Shown here piece by piece: positions 1 to 5,688 of a stretch of 27,909 nt of DNA (positions are counted from its first letter, which is position 1; each line of letters opens with the position of its first letter). Source of the DNA: an uncultured Oscillospiraceae bacterium (lineage in GTDB: Bacteria > Bacillota > Clostridia > Oscillospirales > Acutalibacteraceae); NCBI GenBank assembly GCA_900545655.1, contig UQZY01000023.1, positions 1-27,909 on the forward strand, in the 5' to 3' direction. The position numbers and the translations under genes were made by a program. The notes beneath the pieces are model-generated. The model saw nothing but the letters and a program-made list of their open reading frames with translations, was not told the origin of the DNA and did not search any database.

Positions 1-47
1 TTTAAAGATTTTCTGCTTTTGGTGCTTAAAGCGACCGAATCATTCCC

Positions 48-67
48 TATACGCACGCATGCGTATA
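48..67. repeat. 8-bp perfect inverted repeat at the left edge
   Basis: TATACGCA and TGCGTATA are perfect inverse copies around a 4-base CGCA centre. There is no adjacent T-run on either strand, so this looks more like a protein-binding or recombination site than a terminator. It lies just beyond the terminators that close the minus-strand operon. Function unknown. Bases 1-47 show nothing else recognisable. Confidence 0.45.
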
Positions 68-69
68 CA

Positions 70-103
70 TTTAAAAATAAAATAAAAAAGCCGCTCAGTG
101 GCT
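70..103 (-). terminator. Rho-independent terminator, distal of a pair
   Basis: The hairpin AGCCGC-TCA-GTGGCT (88-103, one G-T pair) is followed on the minus strand by a long T-rich run (70-87). It lies downstream of the minus-strand gene ending at 206 and backs up the hairpin at 110-142. Confidence 0.75.
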
Positions 104-142
104 AAAATAAAACCGTCGTTTCCCGAATCGAAACGGCGGCTT
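104..142 (-). terminator. Rho-independent terminator, proximal of a pair
   Basis: Arms AAACCGTCGTTT (110-121) and AAACGGCGGCTT (131-142) pair with one wobble and one mismatch around a 9-base loop. On the minus strand they are followed by TTATTTT. This is the first terminator after the three-gene minus-strand operon. Confidence 0.7.
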
Positions 143-205
143 TATGCTTGTATTACGAAAAAAATCCCCCGCAGAAAATGAGTGCGAGGGATGAATGTTA
201 TGTAT

Positions 206-973
206 TTAGTTTTTCTTAAAGAAAGTGTTTGTTACAACTGTTTTCTTAAATTCGTCTTGGTCACGATAATACATCGCATGAATAACTTTTTTAATTTTGA
301 TTGAAGTGTCCTTGTCTAACTTTAACTCCTTTGCGGTGTGATTAAAGTCGCAGGCGAGAATTTCCGACGGCATCATGTCCCAGCCCGGGAGTAACAGTTC
401 GTTCTCGATGAATGATGAAAAACTGCCGATAATAACACCTGCCATAATAACATAACTCTCGTCAATAGCTTTGCTTTGCAAAAGGCGCTGCCAGTGTACA
501 ACGGTCTCAAAGGCTTCTCTTGTCGCCTGGATTCTTTCGTAAAGTTCTGCTTCCGTGATTGCTGTCCGCTTGCAGGTAAATGCCTCAAATTGGTTGACGG
601 TACAAAGACACGGAACCGCAAGCAGCGGCGGCAATGCCTTTGAGATATCCACGAGATACCTATACATTACATTAAGCGGGACTTTGTTTAATGCAAAAAA
701 TCTCTCGAACTCTACAAATTCATAGTTAGTATCCTTAACATCGTTTACCATCAACAGATTGTCGTCATATATTATGCCGTCAATTTTTTTGAAGCTGTTA
801 ATGACATTCTCAGCTTTTTCCATAGTATCCATCCACAGTGCTTTGCGTTGTACCCGACCGTCGGTAACGGTCATTGTCAATGCTCTTTGTCCGCCCGGAA
901 AATCTTCCCTTGCATCTCTTACCCAAAAAACCCCAGTCGTACTTTTTGCCATATCATTAGTTGTTTCTTTCAT
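206..973 (-). CDS. YhaM-like paralogue without HD ligands (255 aa)
   Basis: I see no direct family name for this protein. It aligns end to end with the 254-aa protein at 1937-2701 and, more loosely, with the YhaM-like protein between them. The N-terminal part (about residues 14-80) has an OB-fold-like pattern of strands (GVFWVRDA, MTVTDG, ALWM, LLMVNDV). The C-terminal half is helical. Where YhaM has GVILHDLAKI, this protein has GVIIGSFSSF (about 179-188); where YhaM has LISHHG it has IHAMYYRD (about 231-238). The metal ligands are therefore gone, and an adaptor or pseudo-enzyme role is an inference. The start at 973 follows AAAGAAGGATT and lies 16 bp after the upstream stop. A longer open frame reaching 1111 would overlap the exonuclease gene, so I rejected it. 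Last gene of the operon. Confidence 0.75.
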   Translation of the reverse strand: MKETTNDMAKSTTGVFWVRDAREDFPGGQRALTMTVTDGRVQRKALWMDTMEKAENVINSFKKIDGIIYDDNLLMVNDVKDTNYEFVEFERFFALNKVPLNVMYRYLVDISKALPPLLAVPCLCTVNQFEAFTCKRTAITEAELYERIQATREAFETVVHWQRLLQSKAIDESYVIMAGVIIGSFSSFIENELLLPGWDMMPSEILACDFNHTAKELKLDKDTSIKIKKVIHAMYYRDQDEFKKTVVTNTFFKKN

Positions 974-989
974 ATATAATCCTTCTTTC

Positions 990-1916
990 TCAAATATTTG
1001 TTTTGTAAACCTGTATATTGCCAAGTGCAAAATTCTTTGCGCTGAAACTGCCGGGGTCAACGTCCTTAACAGCCTCTGAAAATTCGAATATTTTTGCATC
1101 AATATCGTCAATCATATTGAGAATCATAGCCTCCAAAAAGCAAGGCTGTTTGGCACTGCCGTACTCAAGTTTGCCGTGATGTGAGATAAGCATATGCAGC
1201 ACCGCAGTACGCACGGAATCTGATAAGTTAAGCTCATCGCACAATTTGTCTATGCGGATAGCGCCCATAACAAGATGACCGAGCAGGTTACCACTGACTG
1301 TGTATGTGCTCTTGGGACCAAGCTCGCACGCCTCAATCTCGTCTATTTTGGCTAGGTCATGCAAAATTACACCGGTCAAAAGCAGGTCACGGTTTATAGA
1401 TGGATATACCTTGCAAATTGCCAAGGCTGTTTGCATCATGCAGTAGGTGTGGTGACAAAGACCGCCGACACAAGCGTCATGCATACTTAGCGCAGCCGGA
1501 TAATACTTAAATTCCTTTTCAACTTGCTGCAATGCAGTTGATGCAAGCTGTAAAAGCTCTTCATTTTTGAATGAGTAAATAACGTCATATATCTCCGACA
1601 GAGCTTTATCGCAGTCCAGCGGTGTACAAGGCACATAGTCCGCAATGTCAAGCTCTTCTTTGTCAACCGGTAAAATCTGAGTGACGTTAACTTGTACTTG
1701 GCCGTTATAGTTGGATGCGGTGCCGACTATACGTTGAAGCGTCATAACATCAAATGCAGGCTTGTCACCGGTATAGCCCCACTTTTTTGCTTTAACGTCA
1801 TTGTCTTTGTCGGTCAGCCTCAAATCCAAGTAGTTGTTACCGGTTTTGGTGGTCTTGACCTCAACACTTTTAATGAGAAATATCCTGTCGATTTTTTCGT
1901 TGCTTGTGATTTCCAT
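990..1916 (-). CDS. yhaM-like: YhaM-family 3'-5' exonuclease (OB-fold + HD domain, 308 aa)
   Basis: The length matches YhaM/CBF1 of Bacillus (about 314 aa). An N-terminal OB-fold (about 8-85) binds nucleic acid. The HD domain carries all expected ligands: GLCHHTY (H155/H156), the LHDLAK pair (H186-D187), LLGH (H214), the SHHGKLEYGS block (H246/H247), the EA of PCFLEAM (E262-A263) and a terminal DDIDAK. The family removes nucleotides 3' to 5' from RNA and single-stranded DNA in the cytoplasm and needs a divalent metal. The gene follows AAAGGATG, starts 20 bp after the upstream paralogue and ends 16 bp before the downstream one, so the three are co-transcribed. Copies on phages and integrative elements are common in Firmicutes; a role in replication or 3'-end processing of the element is inferred. 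It could instead be the housekeeping copy, but the paralogues beside it argue against that. Confidence 0.9.
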   Translation of the reverse strand: MEITSNEKIDRIFLIKSVEVKTTKTGNNYLDLRLTDKDNDVKAKKWGYTGDKPAFDVMTLQRIVGTASNYNGQVQVNVTQILPVDKEELDIADYVPCTPLDCDKALSEIYDVIYSFKNEELLQLASTALQQVEKEFKYYPAALSMHDACVGGLCHHTYCMMQTALAICKVYPSINRDLLLTGVILHDLAKIDEIEACELGPKSTYTVSGNLLGHLVMGAIRIDKLCDELNLSDSVRTAVLHMLISHHGKLEYGSAKQPCFLEAMILNMIDDIDAKIFEFSEAVKDVDPGSFSAKNFALGNIQVYKTNI

Positions 1917-1936
1917 AAATAAAACATCCTTTCAAA

Positions 1937-2701
1937 TTAAAAATTAAATTCGTTGTTAATTAGTCCCTGACGGAATGCATCGTCGTTCTCGAAAATCCGA
2001 TGCATGATTTTTTTGACTCTACGGGCGATTGATTTGTCAACATTGTAGTTTTGCATTTGATAGTTTATCTCGTGGAAAAGAATATCCTCCGCTCGTTCTG
2101 CATTTGCCGACGGGAAATCATTCTTAAAAAACCAAGATAGGCTTGCAATCATTGCCGCTGCGAGAATTATATCTTTATCACGTAACCTGTTTTGTTCGGC
2201 AAACTCTTTCCATTCCCAAATCATCCAAAACGCATTGAGCGCACAATCATATCGCTTGGCAAGCTCAATCTCGGCAATCGGAGTTGCATAATTTTCGTCG
2301 CAGTACATCTGATACGCTCTCACAATCGCAAAACAAAGGTCCTGCAAATCTTCTCTGAAATTATGAATCTCGGAGAAGAAATAGCGAAAAATTATCTCAA
2401 CCGGTATTTGACGATTCGCAAAAAACTCCGGGAGATTTAGCTCGGAAATATCGACGTCATCGTCCATATCATCAATCGTAAGGATTTCCTCAGAGTCGAT
2501 TTTTCCTGCAATTTGAAAAAATCTTTCTCTCACGCTTTCCGCGTCAAATGTCGGTGAGAATTGCATAGCGGTTCTCAAAATCTTACCGTCGGAAACCAAC
2601 AAATAAAGCAGATGCTCATCCCTTGCTGTTTGGTCCGATGCACTCCTAACAAAGTACACACCGTCTGCTCGTCTCTCATTGTTTGCTTTTAAATTTTTCA
2701 T
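1937..2701 (-). CDS. YhaM-like paralogue without HD ligands (254 aa)
   Basis: First gene of the minus-strand operon, started by ATG after AAAGAAGGATTAA, nearly the same leader as its paralogue at 206-973. The two share GV-[YF]-[FW]-VR near residue 14, a [ST]DG turn near 37-40, a FFA...[KR][VQ][PI]P segment near 93-101, and a closing helix pair. The HD position of YhaM (ILHDL) reads MIASLSWF here (about 184-191), and the SHH position reads MHRIFEND (233-240). Acidic residues cluster at 72-87 (EE...DDMDDDVD). No membrane segment or signal peptide is seen. The function is not established. Working idea: one of two non-catalytic partners of the YhaM-like nuclease encoded between them. Confidence 0.75.
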   Translation of the reverse strand: MKNLKANNERRADGVYFVRSASDQTARDEHLLYLLVSDGKILRTAMQFSPTFDAESVRERFFQIAGKIDSEEILTIDDMDDDVDISELNLPEFFANRQIPVEIIFRYFFSEIHNFREDLQDLCFAIVRAYQMYCDENYATPIAEIELAKRYDCALNAFWMIWEWKEFAEQNRLRDKDIILAAAMIASLSWFFKNDFPSANAERAEDILFHEINYQMQNYNVDKSIARRVKKIMHRIFENDDAFRQGLINNEFNF

Positions 2702-2830
2702 AAATTAATCCTTCTTTCTAAAATTTTGTTATTCTTTTTAAAACTTTGCCGTAAAAACTAAACCATAATGTTCAACTCCTTGTTCCTAAATTACATGTAT
2801 AATATGTCAGATAACTCTAATTTAAATCTC

Positions 2831-2865
2831 AAAAAATCAAAGCCGCCTCACTAACGAGACGGCTT
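2831..2865 (-). terminator. Hairpin terminator or attenuator between operator arms
   Basis: AAGCCGCCTC (2840-2849) pairs with GAGACGGCTT (2856-2865), with one mismatch and a 6-base loop. Read on the minus strand it is followed by TTGATTTTTTGAGATTT, a good termination tract. It lies upstream of the minus-strand operon start, so it probably stops antisense transcripts coming from the recombinase side. Confidence 0.6.
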
Positions 2866-2873
2866 AAATTCGT

Positions 2874-2902
2874 TTGTTAACGAAACACTTTTCTGACATA
2901 AT
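2874..2902 (+). promoter_or_regulatory. Promoter for the structured leader and recombinase
   Basis: -35 TTGTTA (2874-2879), 17-bp spacer, -10 CATAAT (2897-2902); expected start near 2909. The -10 overlaps the CTGACAT...TTACATGTAA operator arm, so a bound regulator would block it. No better promoter is seen between here and the recombinase at 3312. Confidence 0.55.
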
Positions 2903-2944
2903 TTACATGTAAAGCATGACAATAAGAGTTAAAGGATGTTTTAC

Positions 2945-3240
2945 GGGTGGCGTGGTTTGCCCCTTTCCACGGCACAGTTGACGCTGTGCTTTGCCACATA
3001 CTGCACACGGCAGTATTAGCTGTCTGCCAAAGACAGCAGGCACACATCTGCATTACGGCACAGTCTCAGGTCGTAGCAGAATGTGTGCAACACAACGGAA
3101 AATTTGTGGAGCCAAAAAGAGATAATGCTTATACTCCACAAAGCATCACGGCAGGTCTCGCATATACGGTTACGCCGATTTTTGTCGGAGTAAACGGATA
3201 TGTTGGGAGTATGAGACAAGCGCACAACCATAAGTGCGTG
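2945..3240 (+). ncRNA. Candidate structured RNA upstream of the recombinase
   Basis: About 300 nt is packed with consecutive stems: GTGGC 2947-2951 with GCCAC 2993-2997; CGTGG 2951-2955 with CCACG 2967-2971; GCACAG 2972-2977 with CTGTGC 2984-2989; ATACTGC 2998-3004 with GCAGTAT 3010-3016; GCTGTCT 3019-3025 with AGACAGC 3031-3037; a 16-bp compound stem, 3040-3057 with 3072-3088; TTTGTGGAG 3103-3111 with CTCCACAAA 3134-3142; a 13-bp stem (two mismatches), 3161-3173 with 3190-3202, capped by CCGA/TCGG and closed by GTCTC/GAGAC; GCGCAC 3220-3225 with GTGCGT 3234-3239. An open frame covers it but its composition is not protein-like. It matches no RNA family I can name. It could be a long leader, a trans-acting RNA, or a folded single-strand DNA recombination site. 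The recombinase's Shine-Dalgarno sequence follows at about 3297. Confidence 0.55.
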
Positions 3241-3311
3241 CCGAAAAAATGGCGAAACAAATGTGGGTATGAATTTTCCTTAACAAATAATATTCAAAGG
3301 GGGGAATAAAA

Positions 3312-4202
3312 ATGGGACATAAAAACAAAAAGTCACTTACTCGTCAGGTGCAGGAAGTGTTCGAAAGCAAACTAAGAATAGGATGCAGTAAGCACAAAGA
3401 CAAGCACGACGGGATAAGCGACAATTACATCTACAGCTATAGCACGCTAAAGACCTATATCAAGGAGGCAAACTATTTTGTTAAATATTGCAAAAATAAG
3501 CACGGTTGCAAGACACTTGAACAGTGCCGCCCGTATATTCCAGAGTGGATAGACAGCCGTCGGCATCTGTCCGCTTATACGCTCAAGCTGGACATATCGG
3601 CTTTGGCAAAGCTCTACGGAGTTAAAGCATCAGAGCTTGAAATTGAAACGCCTTCAAGATTGATGGGAAATATAACACGCTCAAGAGGCGTAAAAAAGAG
3701 CGACAAGCATTTCTCGGAACTGCGAAACGCTGATTTTGTCGAGTTTTGCCGAAGCACAGGATTACGCCGAGCGGAGATAACGGCTTTGCGTGGCAATATG
3801 CTTGCAACAGACGAGCGAGGCAGACTGTGCATAGCCGTAACGGTCGGAGCCAAGGGTGGTCGACCGAGACTGGCTCCGATAGTCGGCAATGTTGACAAAA
3901 TTAAGGCGATGATGGATGCCGCCGGTAACGAAAAGGTCTTTAAAAAGGTCCCGACCGGAGCAGATATACATAGCTATCGTGCGGACTATGCGACGTCGAT
4001 ATATAACCAATACGCACGACCTTTGAATAAGATACCGTATGACAAAATCAACAAAGGCACAGGGAAAAGATATCAAAGCGAGGTGTATGTATGCCGAGGA
4101 GAAAACGCCGGAAAAAGATACGACAAAAAAGCAATGCTCGAGGCATCACACGCCCTCGGCCATAACCGCATCTGCGTTGTCGGCGAGCATTATTTAAGGT
4201 AG
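3312..4202 (+). CDS. Tyrosine recombinase / integrase (296 aa)
   Basis: A SAM-like core-binding domain (about 40-105) is followed by the catalytic domain. The catalytic set is visible: R152 in TGLRRAE, H220-x-x-R223 in HSYR, H284 in ALGH, and nucleophile Y294 in EHYLR. The protein stops two residues after the catalytic tyrosine, and there is no N-terminal arm-binding (AP2-like) domain, so it is shorter than lambda- or Tn916-type integrases. Such enzymes integrate, excise or resolve mobile DNA through a covalent 3'-phosphotyrosine intermediate. Start: ATG after AAGGGGGGAATAAAA, a strong ribosome binding site. The structured 2945-3240 region is its probable leader. No att duplication could be recognised by eye. 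It is the natural mobility gene of the Firmicute part of the window. Confidence 0.9.
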   Translation: MGHKNKKSLTRQVQEVFESKLRIGCSKHKDKHDGISDNYIYSYSTLKTYIKEANYFVKYCKNKHGCKTLEQCRPYIPEWIDSRRHLSAYTLKLDISALAKLYGVKASELEIETPSRLMGNITRSRGVKKSDKHFSELRNADFVEFCRSTGLRRAEITALRGNMLATDERGRLCIAVTVGAKGGRPRLAPIVGNVDKIKAMMDAAGNEKVFKKVPTGADIHSYRADYATSIYNQYARPLNKIPYDKINKGTGKRYQSEVYVCRGENAGKRYDKKAMLEASHALGHNRICVVGEHYLR

Positions 4203-4215
4203 AACGAAATATGGG

Positions 4216-4244
4216 TTGTGACCGGTTGAAAATAATGATATAAT
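4216..4244 (+). promoter_or_regulatory. Promoter of the HipA-like gene
   Basis: -35 TTGTGA (4216-4221), exact 17-bp spacer, -10 TATAAT (4239-4244) with an extended TG two bases upstream. The transcript would start near 4251, about 30 bases before the ATG. Since the recombinase stops at 4202, the HipA-like gene has its own promoter. Confidence 0.7.
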
Positions 4245-4280
4245 ATTTAAAAGAAAACTTTATTATGAGGAAGTGGTGTT

Positions 4281-5330
4281 ATGCTGTATCTGATGAGCAA
4301 GGATATTCTTGTGGCAAAGTTTGAGAATAATGCTATGCAGGTAGAAAACGAAGCATTGCTTCCTTTGTACTTTAAAACGCATGACAATTTGGATGAGTGG
4401 CTCGGCAAAAGAGCGATAGATGTACGCCGTACAAATTCAAGGCTATTGAAAAAAGCCTTGCGATTGACGAAAAGGGATGACGTCTCGACCGCTCTTAAAT
4501 TCAATGCTGCAAAAATAACGGATACCTATTGGGTAAAAGACTCACATTCGGATTTGACATACGATGATGTTAAGTTTAAATCGAACAATTACGACACTTT
4601 AGCCCTGCGCGGAGATTTAAACGCATTTAATCAAACGCCGTCAAGAACGCCTGAGCTCACAAACACCGGTAGCTTTGAAAAATGCTGGAGACTGATAAAT
4701 AACGAATGTTGGATATACAAGTCGGGTAGCAATAACGCATATTTTTCGGAACTGTTTATTTATGAATTCAGTAAGAAAATGGGATTCCCGACAGCAGAAT
4801 ACGAAATGGACGACGGCTATATACGGACAAGGGATTTTACCGAAAACGGCAAATATAATCACGAGCCGATGTCCTCGTTAATTGATGAGGATGAAGATTA
4901 TTCAAATAACTTTAATATTCTTTATAGCATGAATCCGAGCCTTGCCGCCGATTATTTAAAGCTAATCTATACCGACACGATTTGTTGCAATACGGACCGT
5001 CACACGGATAACTACGGCTTTCTGAGAAATCCCGATACGGGCGAGATAGTTTCGCTTTCTCCTAACTATGATAATAATATCGCACTGATATCCAACGGAC
5101 CGCTCGGCCTCCCGAACGAAAACGATGCATTTATTGAATTGTTCGTTGTTTTTCTTAAAAACAACATTACGGCAAAAGAGATGTTTAAGTCATTGAATAT
5201 TCAGCCGCTGAGCAAGCAGGAAATAGAAGAATGTATTCAACATGTGCCAATCAAAATCGGATACGACATAGCCGATATTATATTGAGTAGACAGGATTTG
5301 CTTTGGAAACAATATAATCAAATCGGTTAA
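4281..5330 (+). CDS. HipA-like serine/threonine kinase, unpaired (349 aa)
   Basis: The C-terminal half shows the HipA kinase signature. The catalytic loop is NTDRHTDNYG with D239 as the likely catalytic aspartate, and the metal-binding segment is SPNYDNN with D264. Upstream, CWIYKSGSNN (about 144-153) carries the likely ATP-contacting lysine, followed by an ELFIYEFSKKMGF helix as in the family. Classic HipA phosphorylates glutamyl-tRNA synthetase and is held in check by the DNA-binding antitoxin HipB. No HipB-like helix-turn-helix gene is adjacent, and the N-terminal 100 residues do not resemble one. The gene is monocistronic, with GAGGAAG before the ATG, its own promoter and a strong terminator. 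The target is unknown; solitary HipA-like kinases on mobile elements may act in defence or dormancy. An alternative start exists four codons in (4293). Confidence 0.8.
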   Translation: MLYLMSKDILVAKFENNAMQVENEALLPLYFKTHDNLDEWLGKRAIDVRRTNSRLLKKALRLTKRDDVSTALKFNAAKITDTYWVKDSHSDLTYDDVKFKSNNYDTLALRGDLNAFNQTPSRTPELTNTGSFEKCWRLINNECWIYKSGSNNAYFSELFIYEFSKKMGFPTAEYEMDDGYIRTRDFTENGKYNHEPMSSLIDEDEDYSNNFNILYSMNPSLAADYLKLIYTDTICCNTDRHTDNYGFLRNPDTGEIVSLSPNYDNNIALISNGPLGLPNENDAFIELFVVFLKNNITAKEMFKSLNIQPLSKQEIEECIQHVPIKIGYDIADIILSRQDLLWKQYNQIG

Positions 5331-5351
5331 AAATTTAAGCCAATCTTACAG

Positions 5352-5381
5352 CCCCTGCGGAGTAATCCGCAGGGGTTTTAT
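5352..5381 (+). terminator. Strong Rho-independent terminator after hipA-like gene
   Basis: CCCCTGCGGA (5352-5361) pairs perfectly with TCCGCAGGGG (5366-5375) around a GTAA loop and is followed by TTTTATAAT. It cleanly separates the HipA-like gene from the defence operon. Confidence 0.9.
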
Positions 5382-5426
5382 AATATTACAGATAAATAGC
5401 GAATAGAAATACCGGGTTCTTATTCA

Positions 5427-5506
5427 CAGTCCTTGTAAACGGACTGAAAAATGCTGCTTTGTAAAATTTAGTGTTGATAAAACAGTAAAACCCTGTTACA
5501 CTGTTT
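5427..5506. promoter_or_regulatory. Two inverted repeats before the defence promoter
   Basis: CAGTCC (5427-5432) with GGACTG (5441-5446), and AAACAGT (5480-5486) with ACTGTTT (5500-5506). Both lie 70-150 bp upstream of the -35 box of the defence operon, in the otherwise gene-free stretch 5382-5574. Neither is followed by a T-run. They could be sites for a regulator. The spacer contains no other recognisable feature. Confidence 0.35.
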
Positions 5507-5574
5507 AAATGAGAATTAAACAAGTTTGGCAGCGGTCTTCAAAAAAGTAAAATGGCGAAAATGTTATATATTGG

Positions 5575-5603
5575 TTGAAAAAACAGCAATATTCTGATAT
5601 AAT
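5575..5603 (+). promoter_or_regulatory. Main promoter of the defence operon
   Basis: -35 TTGAAA (5575-5580), exact 17-bp spacer, consensus -10 TATAAT (5598-5603); transcription should begin near 5610, about 80 bases before the first ATG. A TTG in frame with the first gene coincides with the -35 box, so that upstream codon cannot be its start. No second promoter of this quality was noticed inside the operon. Confidence 0.8.
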
Positions 5604-5688
5604 ATCAATTAAGTATATATGTGCCTTTGATTTGTATTTTTACCGAAAAATTTCTATTATTTCAAAGCGGAAGCAGGAAAATAAATTT

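Larger units (their letters stand above)
2791..2912. promoter_or_regulatory. Paired inverted operator between divergent units
   Basis: The arm at 2791-2810 and the arm at 2893-2912 are inverted copies matching at 18 of 20 positions (CTGACAT core, TTACATGTA end). Each arm contains a small palindrome; the right one is a perfect 12-mer, TTTACATGTAAA (2902-2913). The arms flank the hairpin at 2840-2865. The right arm overlaps the -10 element of the plus-strand promoter. The left arm covers a minus-strand TATTAT (weak -35 TTTAAA, 16-bp spacing). A dimeric repressor acting on both directions would fit; no regulator gene is recognisable in the window. Confidence 0.6.

Noticed and set aside
29..38. 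AAGCGACCGAA shared with 21721-21731 as a possible att core
   Set aside because: An 11-base match is expected many times by chance in 28 kb and neither copy lies at a recognisable element end.
974..1111. N-terminal extension of the 206-973 gene
   Set aside because: It would overlap the YhaM-like gene, whereas ATG 973 has a close AAAGAAGGATT site.
2947..3309. 120-residue plus-strand open frame upstream of the recombinase
   Set aside because: Composition is not protein-like, it lacks a ribosome site, and it coincides with consecutive stem-loops; better explained as structured non-coding sequence.
5575..5688. 38-residue N-terminal extension of the PLD-SNF2 helicase
   Set aside because: The TTG start would lie in the -35 box of the promoter; ATG 5689 has a ribosome site and fits the family's N-terminus.
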